Source of the DNA: Periplaneta americana
Taxonomy: Eukaryota > Arthropoda > Insecta > Blattodea > Blattidae
Reading direction: 5' to 3'
Length of the DNA stretch: 64,000 nt
Assembly: GCF_040183065.1 (NCBI RefSeq)
Contig: NC_091121.1
Location: 61,598,287 to 61,662,286, forward strand
Both the position numbers and the translations under genes were made by a program. Under the pieces are notes generated by a model that was given only the letters and a program-made list of their open reading frames with translations, ran no database searches and had not been told where the DNA came from. Below are positions 24,175-35,936 of the stretch, in pieces. Numbering within the stretch: the first letter of the stretch is position 1; each line of letters begins with the position of its first letter.

Positions 24175-26977
24175 CGACTTACAGTGGCGTATACTGGTTT
24201 AAGGGTCTGGGCTACCACTGACCCTATTATTACACAAAATATATTTTTAAAACCCTATAATAAAATTCCTTACCTATTTATATGTGAATTCCAGACGTCT
24301 TGATTGGGACGAAAATACTTTGATGACTTCGTCATTGAAATTACAGTTGGGCCGCTTGCGAAGTTTCTGTAGAAATGACTTTTCAATGGACATCAGTGCC
24401 AAGCCGGATAAACGTTCTTGTGTATGAGTTGATCTACAGTAGGATTTTATTCTCTTCAACAAAGAAAATGATCTTTCTATCAATGCTGACGTAGCTGGTA
24501 TTGTCACAATTAATGTTGCCAATTTAAGGACTTCAGGAATAATTTGGTTCAGCTGGTTTTCGTATATGGCAGATAATATTTCATGGATAGGTTTGTTCGA
24601 AAAATCAAAGACTTCTGCTGAATATATTACACTTAATTCATTTTTCAAACGTACTTGATCAAAGTGACTGTTATAGGACTGAAATAATTTGTTTAGTGCC
24701 TCATTCGGGAAGTTTTCTCTATAAGCAGAAAATTTTTGAGAATCTAGAAGATGTGTGAACTGAAGCTTTCCATAATCAGAAAATCTGTCAGTAATTTCCA
24801 TGTGCATACGATCTAGTATGCTGTAGTACAGCTGCCTGTATTTCAATTCATCATCTCCTTTTCTTCGCTTTAATAGTGTTCCATTGTATTGTCTGAAGAA
24901 TTTTCATTTTCCATATTACTCCATATGGACGGAAACCCACTATGTCTGAACTCGGATATAGTATTTTTTAACTTTGATACCTCTTGCAAGCAGTATGCTA
25001 TGTCTAGACTTTTTGTCTGAAGAATATTGTAGAGCACATCTGTATGTGCGAACACACTAGCATAGACTTCAAGAAGAAATATATTCTGAAACTATGTGAA
25101 AAAATACAAATATCCTTGAGCCTGCATAATTACATCATCATCCCAGTTTTCTTCAGAGTCATTACAAATGATATTTTCAAAGAAAGCAGTCAGTTGTTCT
25201 CTGTATTCCTTTACTGTATTTACAAGCCGAGATGTAAAATTCCATCTAGTTGGTGCTACTTTTGGGAGTTTCTTTTTCATAAATTCCTTGAGTATTTCTG
25301 ATCTTTTAGGAGATGATGAGAAAAATGCAGCTAAATCCGACAGTGTTTTGAAAAAAATGCGGCATTCTGGAATGGATAAAGTAGTTTGTTGCAAAACTAA
25401 ATTGAGAACATGGCTGTAACAATGGACAAATAGTGCTTGAGGATACTTTTCTTGAACTTTTGTTTTTAAGCCATTAATATTTCCCGCCATAACTGAAGCA
25501 CCATCGTATGTCTGTGCAATTAACTTATTGCCGATATTGTATTCTGCTATAACACCTTCCACATGCTGAAACAAAGCAGCAGCAGTTTTGCCCGAACTGA
25601 CATTTGTGAATGCTATAAACCGTTCTTGAACATTGGCAGTACTGTCGACGTATCTTAAAACAGTGGACAATTGACTCTGATTAGAGCAGTCACTTGTTTC
25701 ATCAACAACAATGGCCACAAAAGGTGCTTCTTCTATTTCAGATTTTATGTTCTTTATCATAACCCCACTTATAGCAAATATTAAGTCATTCTGAATTGCG
25801 GGAGAAGTACTACGGAATACTGTTGAACTCTCAAGATGATTGGCCAGTAAATGGTCAAATTCACTTAAGGAACTTAAATATTCAATATAATTTCCTCTAT
25901 TGTCTGATTCCACACTCTCATTATGACCCCGAAAAGCCAATTCTTGTTTTCCTAGAAAGCAGACTGCGTTAATAAGACGCAGTAAAATCTCCCGATTTTT
26001 TTTTTTTCACAAGAGCATTGTGTTGGTTGATGTGTAGAGCTTTTTGCTTATCTAGCTGTAAATCAATTCTTGTCTTCCCAAAGTTTGCAAAGTTCATGCT
26101 ACTATAAATATGAGCTTTTGATTTGTTGTGTTTTAGGACTGCCGTTCGAAGGGAGTTCATATTATAAAACCCCTCTTTTTACCACACATTACTTTCGCGG
26201 CTAAATAACAAACATGGCCAGCAAAATAGTTTAGACAGTTTAGAACTACCACACAACCAATTCCACTTACCATATGATGTTGAAGTGAAATGGCGTGTGT
26301 ACTCACGCTGTTTTTCTTTTACGTCCATGGACAAATTTAACTCAGGAGTTGGTCTTTCCATTTTCACAATTTCAACTTTCTCGTTGTATGTACGACGGTT
26401 AAAAGGCACTTTTAATAAACCTTCTATTACACAGTCATTTTCAACACAAACCTCTCCAGAAACTTGTTCTGCCATATTTTTCACAATATCACTTAATTGG
26501 GAAATTAAAAACTTAATAATTCACAATTAATATAACTCTTAGACACTCGAACAAATCACAAATTTAAAATACTGCACTGCAAGAACACAATCACATTAAT
26601 GAGGTAGCGTACTAAGATTTTGTTGCTTCGCGCCTTCCAAGAAACCGATCACGAGAGCGGCAACTCACCGCCTACATTGCACGACAGAAACTGAAGGGAG
26701 TGGGGGACGGGCAGTTGTGCGACGTGAACGGAACGGTCACAGGCTACCCTTCGCGGCAGCGGTTTCTCCAGTAATGCCGCCTTGACAACTTGTTTCTTTT
26801 CGAGAGCAGAGAGCGCATATAAATCTAACAATTACTTTAATTTTAATTACTGTGGTAAAACTAATACGGTAATACAAAATTATTACATTATGTTATATTA
26901 TAAACTTTTTATTTTGTAATTTCCTTGGGCTACCGCCGGTAGCCCCGGTAGTCCGCAAAATACGCCCCTGCGACTTA
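24175..26977 (-). mobile_element. Nearly complete hAT transposon (element 24182-26970)
   Basis: The left end is CAGTGGCGTATACTGG and the inward right end CAGGGGCGTATTTTGCGG. CGACTTA is repeated at 24175-24181 and 26971-26977 as target duplication (7 identical bases, an eighth unclear). Minus strand, in order: TTF-type zinc finger (26179-26484, WNWLCGSSKL and FCWPCLLFS); linker (25969-26160); DDE-like core (25092-25940, with VVDETSDCSNQS, TYDGASVMAG and HCYSHVLNLV); an insertion-domain piece (24870-25055); and the C-terminal dimerisation domain (24274-24846, ATSALIERSFSLLKRIKS). About four breaks separate the pieces, one in the poly-T run near 25998-26009. The 2.8-kb length is near full for this subfamily. 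Confidence 0.9.
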
Positions 26978-27041
26978 CGTTTTCGTATACACAAAAAGTA
27001 ATTCTATAAAGTTCAGAAACATAAATACCTGTAGAGGTACA

Positions 27042-28945
27042 AAGACCACGACAAGGACTATAACAAGGTCAATGACAAGAACCACGATAGGCCTAAGTAT
27101 CGCGACGCGAATCACCGTCCTTGTCGTGGTCCTCGTCATGATCCGTGTCTTGATACTTGTGATCCTTATCGTTATCATTGCCGTAGATGTCATAATGATC
27201 CTTGTTGTCTTTGCAACGGTCTCTTATCGTGGTTACTGTTATCTTTGTCATGTTTCTTACCGTTGTCTTTGTTGTAGTCCTCATCATGATCCTTGTCACT
27301 GCAATGGCCCTTATCGTTTTTGTTGTCTTTATCATGATCCTTATCATGGTATGTCTTTGTTATGCTCCTTATAGTGATCTTGGCCCTTATCGTGGTTCAT
27401 GTCATGACCCTTATCGTGAACTTTGTCCTTATCGTTGTCCATTTCGTAATTATTATCATGGCCCTTGTATTTGTCCATATCGCGTTTCTTAGATTGGTCC
27501 TTGTTTTCCTTGTCATGGTTCTTATCGTGATCCTTATTGTTTTTGTCGTGGCCTTGTTGTCTTTGTCATGTCCCTTATCGTGATCTTTGTTGTCTCATCA
27601 TATCATGGGTCCTTGTTGGCATTCTATTAGTCCTTATCGTCTTCCTTGCTGGTTTTGTCATGGTCTTTATTAGGTATTTGTTGTCTTTGTCATTGTCCTT
27701 ATCGTGATCTTGGTTCCTATCATGGTTCTTGTCGTGATCCTTATCGTGGCCCATATGGTGATCCCTGTCTTTATTATTGTCGTGGTCCTATAGTGGTCCT
27801 TGTCACTCTCATAGTTCTTATCGCAATCCTGTTCCTTATGATCCTTATCGTGGCCCAATGTCGTGGTTCCTTTCATGATCATTCTCGTGGTGGTCCTTGT
27901 CTTTGTCCTTATCATTCTCATAGTTATCGCAATCGTGGTCCTTGAGATCTCTATCATAGTTCTCCTTTTGATCACTGTCGTGGTTCTTATAGTAATCCCT
28001 ATAAAAGTGCTTTTCGTGTCCCATATAGTCATCCTTATCGTGGTCTTTGTCTTTGCTTTGTGGTGGTCCTTGTTATATTTGACACAGTCCTTATGGCGAT
28101 TCTTTCGTGGTACTTTCATGGTTCTTATCATAGACGTTTCGTGGTTCTTGGCGTGATTCTTATCGTGGTACTTATCATTTTCCATGTCGTGGTCCTTATC
28201 GTGATCGTTGTCGTGGTGCTTATCATGATCCATGTCGTGTTCCTTATCTTTATCGCAACCGTTAAAGCACTCGTTTTCTCCATGGTCCTTATCATAATGC
28301 TTGTTGCCATTGTAATAGTCTTTATCGTTCTACTTGTCCTTGTCATGGTTTTATAGTGGTATTTCTTGTCTTTGTTATGGTCTTTGGTAAATTTCAAAGT
28401 CCTCATCGTGGTCTATAACGTGGTTCCTACCGTGATCCTTGTCATGGTCCCTATCGTTGTCCTTGTTGTCTTTCAAATGGTCCTTTTCGTGGTACTGGTC
28501 CCTTCGCAATCATTATCGGTCCATGTCGTGGTATTTATCGTAATCCTTGCCGCATGGCACGTTTGTTGTTTTTTGTCGTATATTATCGTTGTCCTTGTTG
28601 TCTTTCTAATAATCCTTTTCGTGGTCCTGGTCCTTATCGTAATCCTTATCGTGATCCATGTCGTGATATTTATCGTAATCCTTGTCGTGGTGTTTGTCGT
28701 CGTACTATATTATCGTGATCCTGATCTTTGTTCTTATCGTGGTCCTTGTTGTCTTTTTAATATTTCTTTTCATGGTTCTGGTCCTTGTAATCCTTATCGT
28801 GATCCATGTCGTGGTATTTATCATAATCCTTGTCGTGTTTGTCGTTTTTATTGGAATATGTTATCGTGGTCCTGATCTATGTCCTTGTCTGGGCCTTGTT
28901 GTCTTTGTCGTGGTCCTTACAATATTCTTTTTTGTCTTTGCCATG
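27042..28945. repeat. Degenerate 12-bp minisatellite, about 1.9 kb, with higher-order repeat
   Basis: The plus strand is built of variants of CTTATCGTGGTC and CTTGTCGTGATC. The unit length is a multiple of three and mostly free of stops, so all frames look open: minus-strand frames read DHDKDHDK-like and plus-strand ones LIVVLIVI-like. These are not taken as genes. The first 70 bp (27042-27110) run in the opposite orientation to the rest. In 28440-28945 a longer unit of about 133-149 bp recurs. Confidence 0.9.
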
Positions 28946-29300
28946 GGTCTTCAGTTGTCATTTCAAAATTAATATTGTTCTCCCACTTTGGCAAATGACT
29001 TTCGTGTTACACGGTATATTTCAATCTTTCTTAAAAAATAAATGATCAAGGACGTAAAAAGAGAACTACGTCAGAAATAGAAAACTGACAACATTTCTGA
29101 AGTAGAATGAAAATATGTCAATGCATGCACGACCACACTGTAGAACTTTAACTTTCGACAACCAAGAGTCGTCTCATTCCTTTTTTGGGGAACTGTACTT
29201 CTACATAGTTCAACTTTTCTTTCAACTTTATACATTCAAGCAATGCATGCAAGATTGAACAAAATGAATTCAATTGCGCATGCCTTTTTCCACTAAAAAT
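28946..29300. other. Non-coding stretch
   Basis: AT-rich DNA with several ATGCATGC-like palindromes. No gene was seen. Confidence 0.4.
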
Positions 29301-29308
29301 GAGAATGC

Positions 29309-30130
29309 ATGCGGCAATTGAAAGCTACCCATCGCCGGTGGGGATCTTATGCATTATTCTTATTATTTCGTTCAACAGTTGCATGTAACGAGCAGCTGGT
29401 TGTTTTGGGTAACCATGAATTAACAGAAAATATTGTTTCGTTTGGTGATGGTCGAAGTGGTAGACCTTTTAACCTGAAAATGGCAGCAAGTACAAATAGC
29501 TTTATTGAAGATTATAGCAAATCAGAGTGCCTATGGAGTGTTCAACCACAATTTTGAGAATGTGACCTCTCACATCCTTAAAACATTAAATGATTACAAA
29601 ATTGAAAGTGAAGTTGTAGGTTTATATGCTGATGATGCAAACTGCGACTTCAGAGGTTAAAAAAAAAAAGACAAAAGAATGTACACAATATTGTTCTGTA
29701 TTTTTTAAGCAAACCAGTTGTAGGTACAGATTGTTCTCCACACATAGTTAATAAATGCAAACAAACTATCGACTATCTACCAATGTGTAGAAAGTGTTAT
29801 ATAGAAAATATATTCACACTTGTTTCATATACGCAATGCATGAGGTTGCACTGCATGGATTCCGTGAATTCGTGGAAGTACACCGTGTATCATAATTCAG
29901 TAAACAACTTCAAATATTTATTTCGACTAAACTACATGAAATGCATGAATTAGGTTTGTTGTATAATAAACACCAACACTTGAAGTTTTTATACATATCT
30001 ACAAATGTTCAAAGTGGCTTCTGCCAGTCATGCAACACACATCCCATTGAAATTCTAGTTCTTGCCAAACTTTTCCCAGGAACTCCTCATTCACCAAAGA
30101 AAGGACATTTCTTATTCGTTTTTTTAGCTG
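29309..30130 (+). pseudogene. hAT-type transposase-derived remnant
   Basis: Pieces on the plus strand resemble a hAT-like protein: GDGRSGRPFNLKMA and FIEDYSKSECLWSV (29309-29557); then VVGLYADDANCDFRG (about 29612-29660), like the ADNTNTNFGG block of one hAT group; then segments up to 29970 with KCYIENIFTL. Stops and frame changes separate all pieces. No terminal repeats were found, so the bounds are rough. Confidence 0.45.
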
Positions 30131-30263
30131 TTACAATCAATCAATGAATAAATGAACAAGCCAATGTGTCCCATGAAGGGCAAAGACCTCCTTAAAGAGG
30201 TGGCTCTGGAAGCTTACTCTGTGGTTTATACTAGCTAATGATTACTTAACCTAATTCCTTAGT

Positions 30264-30266
<3 letters not shown>

Positions 30267-30305
<39 letters not shown>
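30267..30305. repeat. (AT)n microsatellite
   Basis: About 19 AT units just before the left arm of an inverted repeat. Confidence 0.96.
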
Positions 30306-30309
<4 letters not shown>

Positions 30310-30326
30310 GTACACACACATATAGA

Positions 30327-30724
30327 TGTACAGTAGTGGGGAAAAAAACTGGACCGCCCCTTGTAGCTGATTTCAGAGCCTTGTTCACTCCAGAGCACCA
30401 TAGACTGGTAACTAAGACTTTCGTGATTCGAATCCTGCCTGGGAAGGAAACTTTTTTTTGTTCCTTACTCAAATTTATTCCCAATACTTTTCGATTGCAG
30501 CGATATTTTACTACTGAATTAACTTATTATTCCCAGAATATGAATTCTACCAGCAACAGAAAAGTATTGGGAATAAATATGAATAAGGAACAAAAAAAGT
30601 TTCCTTCCCAGGCAGGATTCGAACCACGAAAGTCTTAGTTACCAGCCTAATGTGCTCTGGAGTGAACAAGGCTCTGAAATCAGCTACAAGGGTCGGTCCG
30701 GTTTTTTCTGCAACTACTGTACAC
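30327..30724. repeat. Inverted repeat of two SINE copies, arms about 174 bp
   Basis: The left arm (30327-30500) and right arm (30551-30724) are reverse complements with few mismatches, around a 50-bp spacer. Shared marks are GATTTCAGAGCCTTGTTCAC, AACTAAGACTTTCGTG and the B-box-like GATTCGAATCCTGCC, so each arm looks like a tRNA-derived SINE. The transcript could fold into a very long hairpin. Open frames in both arms are antisense artefacts. Confidence 0.85.
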
Positions 30725-30784
30725 ATACAAAATACCAAACACAAAACACAAGATACAAATACGAAATACAAATACAAATCATTC

Positions 30785-31170
30785 AATCAATTTAGGGAAT
30801 TTCAAAACCTAATTGCTTTTTAGCCTCATTCACGATATATCGCCATTCATCTCTGTTCTCTGCATCTTCTTGTCGTCCTCCCACTGTACAAAGATTATCA
30901 TATACCTGGTCCTGCCAACGGAGACGAGGTCTACCAAGAGGTCTCTTACATCTTAGAGAATAGTCTAAAGCTTTTCGTAGAAGAGAGTCTTCATCACGTC
31001 ATAGAACGTGTCTAAGCCAACGTAGTCTTCGACTTTTTATTAAGGCTATTATGTCCAGATCTTTATAAATACAGTCGAGGCTAAGTGTGAATGTTCCACA
31101 ACTATGTTTTTTTTACGAAGCGGGTTGTTAATCCACCGTTCAACTCCATAATAGGTGAGGAATTAAATTA
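30785..31170 (-). mobile_element. LINE fragment, C-terminal part of reverse transcriptase
   Basis: The minus strand reads KSRRLRWL, RPLGRPRLRWQDQVYD and QEDAENRDEWRYIVNEAKK across interrupted frames, the typical C-terminal tail of LINE reverse transcriptases in insects. It is a different family from the copies at 18-21 kb. No 3' tail was resolved. Confidence 0.7.
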
Positions 31171-31248
31171 ATAATGGCATTTCCTCCATTATTAGATATA
31201 ACAGTTATACCGCTGCATCTCGGTCCCCAGAGCCCCGTTAGTTCTCTA

Positions 31249-31340
31249 GCAGGTTGCACCACAGGCAGGTGGGGTTGGGATTTGGGTAGGAGAGGTCATA
31301 GATGGAAATGTACTTCACTACCCCTTACAACCCACAAATA
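31249..31340 (+). repeat. Unclassified dispersed repeat, copy 2
   Basis: Plus-strand DNA with GATTTGGGTAGGAGAGGTC and GGTTGCACCACAGGCAGGTG, matching the minus strand at 9671-9757. In both copies a LINE fragment lies nearby, so it may be part of a longer LINE. Confidence 0.5.
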
Positions 31341-31499
31341 TAAATACAAAATACAAACACAATTACAAATGCTAATCCAAATGCAGAGAGTTAAAATCAA
31401 TATGATGGTAAAATAAGCTAATTCACAAGTACAAGCCTACTCTCATCATGAGCATAAGAATGCATCCACACTCATAAAAAATGCCATATTTTACAGCAT

Positions 31500-32339
31500 A
31501 GGTGGCACATAGACTTTGTCTTTTACAAAGCTCCAAATGCAGAAGTCCAGGGGTGTAAAGAAGGTTGTGAGGTCTGGGAACCTGAGTGGCCAGGCAATGT
31601 GTTCACCGTGTCCTATCCATCATTATGGAAAAGTTTCATTCAGAAAATCCGTGACTTCCTTGTGGTAGTGGAGTGGAGCTGCGTCTTGTTGGAAAAATCA
31701 CATGGTGGCCATCTAGCGGGGGAATGAGGAAGTTTGTCAACATGTCGAGATAGACAATCCCAATGATAGAAGATTCTGTGAAGAAAAATGGTTCATAAAT
31801 CTGAGTTCGGCTAACAGCACAAAACACACTGAATTTAAGACTGTCTTGTTGATGTTAGGTAATTCTGTGTGGGTTTTCGGAACTCTATATAACTAAGTTA
31901 TGGTGATTCACTTGCCTGAGGTGTGAAGGATAGTTTTGTCACTAAACACAATTCTATGCAGCAGAAAATCATCCATCTGAAGTCGGTTCAGCATATTAAC
32001 ACAAAAGCTTCGCTGCAGTTGTCTATCGCCAGGCTGCAACTGCTGTAACAACTGGAACTTTTACAGTTTGGTTAACAATCTCTTGTGTAACATCCTCCAA
32101 ACTGTGAAATGAGAAACATCACCCACTTGTCCTGTTGATTTTTGTGAGCTACGTTGGAACACTTGTTGAATGTGACCCACATGTTCAAGGTTAGGTGGTC
32201 TTCCTGTGTGTTTCTTCTTACACAAATAACCAGTTTCAATGTAGGATTTGTGCCACTGGTAAACTGATTTCCTTGTTGGTGCCGGCTTCTCATGGGTAGT
32301 ATAGAACCATCGCTGTACAGTCATGGACTTAAGTTTCAT
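31500..32339 (-). pseudogene. Mariner-like transposase remnant (DUF4817 type)
   Basis: Minus strand: an N-terminal region at 32061-32339 (KSVYQWHKSYIETGYLCKKK and TGRPPNLEHVGHIQ, with a helix-turn-helix-like layout), then degraded catalytic parts toward 31500, including FFQQDAAPLHYHKEVTDFLNE (about 31620-31700). The frames are broken in the middle. Terminal repeats were not resolved. Confidence 0.7.
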
Positions 32340-32340
32340 G

Positions 32341-32919
32341 GAATTTTAACACACAGCCTGCTTTCTCTGGACCTGTGAAAGCAGTCATTTTCCTTAACAC
32401 TGCACCAGCACCATGGCTGCTGTGCATACTAAAATAAAAACTGGAAGTGTTACTGATTGTTATGCAACAAACCTCATTCTTGTATTTAACATAATTTAAA
32501 CATAATAAATTTTAAGTTGTTTTTGAAATCTTAGAAAAACAAGACAGATGTCCCACTGTCAAAATGTTTTTTGATGGTCCTTAGTTTGAAATATGCCTCA
32601 TTTCATACACAGTGAGGCAGCAGTTTTTAATTATTTTATTCATTTGCTTGAAGGTTAACATGTTTCTATCGTAGGTTCAGTACAATTTATAAAACTTAAA
32701 CAAAAATTAAATGACAGATGAAACTATGGTTTTATAGCTTTTAGTCCGATCAAAACTAAAAATTCTTTAAGCATATGGTTTGGTATGTATTTCATATTTT
32801 AAAAAAAGTTTATATATTTAGAGTTTCTCTTCAATGAAACTGCTGTTTTGATTTGGACTTAATCCAGTGACTGAATGAGATGTTCAATATAGCTTAAACT
32901 ATATTGACACATACTTAGG
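32341..32919. other. AT-rich stretch
   Basis: Probably flank of the preceding transposon. No gene or boundary was recognised. Confidence 0.4.
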
Positions 32920-33150
32920 GTCGACCTGGTTGGCAAGTTGGTATAGTGCTGGCCTTCTATGCCCAAGGTTGCGGGTTCGATCCCGGGTCAGGTCGATGGC
33001 ATTTAAGTGTGCTTAAATGCGACAGGCTCATGTCAGTAGATTTACTGGCATGTAAAAGAACTCCTGTGGGACAAAATTCCGGCACATCCAGCGACGCTGA
33101 TATAACCTCTGCAGTTGCGAGCGTTGTTAAATAAAACATTAAAAAAAACA
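32920..33150 (+). repeat. tRNA-derived SINE
   Basis: The head has TGGTTGGCAAGTTGGTATAG and B box GCGGGTTCGATCCCGGG, a well-kept pair of polymerase III boxes. The body has CTGGCATGTAAAAGAACTCC, and the tail is GTTAAATAAAACATTAAAAA. It is among the least decayed SINEs here. Confidence 0.85.
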
Positions 33151-33319
33151 CACATGCTTAGGAAAGCAAATAAATTACTCTTATCCCTTTGATGAAATTT
33201 GAAATGTACAAGCATACACCACTCACAAAAAAGTCGAAGGATAGAACATTTTTCATATGAGGGTAGATTTAAGATGGGTTGAAATATTTACACATTTCTA
33301 GGAAAAATGTATTCCTTTC

Positions 33320-33475
33320 ATGCATGTATGTGATATTGCAGAGATTACCTTGAATGTTCCAGCTACAAATGCATCCACTGAGAAAGTGTTCTCAGCAATG
33401 AATAATTTCTGGACTGCTGAGAAAACTCGGCTCAGGATTGAAACACTGAACACCTACTATTAACCAGATTTTTCA
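33320..33475 (+). pseudogene. hAT dimerisation-domain remnant
   Basis: The plus strand reads ITLNVPATNASTEKVFSAMN, then NFWTAEKTRLRIETLN, matching the hAT C-terminal dimerisation block. The rest of the transposase was not found next to it. Confidence 0.6.
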
Positions 33476-34315
33476 GTTGCACATGTAGTGAATTCCATGA
33501 TACAATTTTTCAAAATAATAAGTTACTGCAAGTTATCCATTCAAATGAAGAGTTTCGGACCCCTAATGATGATTATTAGTATCTTCATAGATTGCTTAAT
33601 TACAATGTGCTATTGAAGTTTCTGAGAAACAATGAAGTAAAAAAAAAATGCCTTAATCTGTGTTCAAAATCACGTAACTTCTCTTGTCATTAGTGAAACG
33701 TCTGCAATAAAATAACGTATTTTCCTTATGTTCTGGATAGTGTATTAAAACTTAAGACTGACATATGCTTAGATTTTTATTATTAAAATATCATCTTTCA
33801 TTCAAAAGAAGTATCGACTTCTAGAGATGCATTTGATTCTTTCAGAAATTATTTTTCAAAAACATAGTGCTCTCCATAAATTAATATTAAATTGAAGCAA
33901 GATAGGGTCAGCCAAACTATCACTATATAACACGTTAAATGCCATGCTACGTCTTGCTTTGTGCTTCTCAGGATCTGATCAAATATTGTACCACATTCTT
34001 GAAGTTACAGTTATGAAGATTCAGATGTGTAACCTGCATACAAACAATACAATCTAATTCCTTCAATTTTATGCTATTGTAATAAAAGAACGCAATAAAA
34101 TAATCTTCTAATTATTGTATATGAAATAACAATAAAAATAACAACATGAATGGATTATTCTTAAAAACCCGTTGATATATCTGATAGTGTATCTTGACTC
34201 AAAAAATTGAGACAAACTTTAATATATTAATTTTATTTTCAATTCCACCTTGGGAAATTCGTTCCATTTTAAAAGCTGTTTCTTACTTTGGAAATAATTC
34301 TTCGTTTATTTAAGG
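33476..34315. other. AT-rich stretch
   Basis: Possibly further hAT 3' sequence. Nothing could be assigned. Confidence 0.35.
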
Positions 34316-34527
34316 ATCTATAGCAGTGGTCGTAAGAACTCGCTGAAATGGGTAATGGGTAAGAAGTGTATCGCAATATCGTGCAGAAGGGAGAGGTAGA
34401 AAGCATATCCACCAGCAGTAGAAAGCATATCCACCAGCAGCCAGAGATGCACGCTAGTGCCTCTCTTATCCGCAGATAAGAGACGCTAGCCTGATGGTGC
34501 ACTGTGCTGATGACCACTGATCTATAG
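34316..34527. mobile_element. hAT-type MITE with perfect 8-bp target duplication (element 34324-34519)
   Basis: The ends are CAGTGGTCG and, inward from the right, CAGTGGTCATC, flanked by identical ATCTATAG (34316-34323 and 34520-34527). The 196-bp interior is non-coding and holds a direct duplication of about 22 bp (AGAAAGCATATCCACCAGCAG, near 34399-34440) and a hairpin around CTCTTATC/GATAAGAG at 34462-34481. The perfect duplication implies a recent insertion. Confidence 0.9.
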
Positions 34528-34784
34528 GATGTAATTTTGCATGTACTGTTAAAGGTTTAAAAATCCATAAAAACAGAATCATAAAATATCGATCTATATC
34601 GAAAATATAAGTAATGGAAAAGTTACGTGAACAACATGCAGAATCAAGTAGATCAGGGAACAGTGCATTATGCAGAACTGCTTGTGTTGGGATTGAATCC
34701 CTCACACTACTTACTGCCACACTATCTCTGTCTTTCTCCACCACTCTGTCTCACTCTACACTGCCTCTGTAGCAGTGCGTGGTA

Positions 34785-35897
34785 CATATGGGCAGGGGCG
34801 GCCCGTCCCTATGTGCTATGGTGCTACAGCACACTGATAATTTTTGCTCAAATAATGTTTTTGTAATACCATAGTATCTGATCTGTCATTTGACAATTTC
34901 CCGTGTTATATTCATGACGCATTATCGAGTGTTTAGTCTTCGCTCTTTGGTGCCTCAAGGGATTCGTTGTGCTACTCTGAACTTCGTATGAGAATGTAGA
35001 CATTTATGCACATGTGCAAAGCTGAAATCACTGCTCTGATTGGCTATTTTTACGCCGGAAAGTGCTGTAGTCTGCTTCAGCACAACACAGCATGGAGATT
35101 GCAAAAGTAAAGCGTAACGAAAGAATGCTTGTTTGTGGAAGAACTCGGAACTATTTACAATGTATTTTGTAATTCAAATATCAGACTGCTGCTGCCATCT
35201 ACCTGTAGGCCTATGAGGTTCCTCCTGAATCAGCTAGCAAGTGACGGAAAATGGAATCCCAGAAAATTGAAGCCAAGGAAGTATGTGATTGTATAATTCA
35301 GGAAGCTACTCACCGTTTCCAGTCTTTAAGCTACCTAGACGCAACAAAATTGTTAAACAGCAAAATTTTTTAGAATTTTTCGTATAATTATCGTGAACGC
35401 GAACTTGAAGTTGCTGTCAACAGCTATACTATACTGAACAAAAGAGTGTTAAAGACAACTTGGAGTTCTATATGGAAAACCCGACTTCCAAAATATAAAT
35501 GTCTGTTCAATTGTTACAATACATAGTCTCCAACAATTTACAGGATCCATTCTGTGAAGTAACGAAGTTGTTAAATATTTTGGTTACAACACCAATGACC
35601 ACTGCTGAACCAGAAAGATGTTTTTCTTGCTTGAAACGCATAAAAACGATTTTTAAGGAACACTATGTCCCAGGATCGTCTCACTGCTCTTGCAATACTG
35701 TCAACAGAAAAGGGTATGATGTCCAAGATGGAGGGTTTAATACCAGGGTAATTGACAAGTTCTGCAGTAGGAAGGAATGTCGTATGGACTTCATATTTCG
35801 TCACTAGGCGAGACTCAAATTAAGATAAATACATATACTGTAAGTGTAAGCCTACAGTAGGCCGATATTTTGACCACCAGCCGCTACTGCACATGGG
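34785..35897 (+). mobile_element. hAT transposon copy, internally deleted (element 34793-35889)
   Basis: The left end is CAGGGGCGGCCCGTCC and the inward right end CAGTAGCGGCTGGTGG. Target duplications CATATGGG (34785-34792) and CACATGGG (35890-35897) agree at 7 of 8. Only the C-terminal dimerisation domain remains well readable (35499-35807, with TTPMTTAEPERCFSCLKRIK). Its ends place it with the copies at 5.1-8.2 kb. Confidence 0.85.
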
Positions 35898-35936
35898 ATT
35901 GTATGTGTATTTTGCATACGGCACATTTTGAACAAC

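Noticed and set aside
27093-28875. Several long frames on both strands with DHDK-, TTIR- or LIVV-like repeats
   Set aside because: They are produced by a degenerate 12-bp minisatellite that lacks stops in most frames; no start context, splice sites or non-repetitive domain is present.
30251-30786. Overlapping open frames in the inverted repeat
   Set aside because: They mirror each other across the palindrome and contain the tRNA-like boxes of a SINE.
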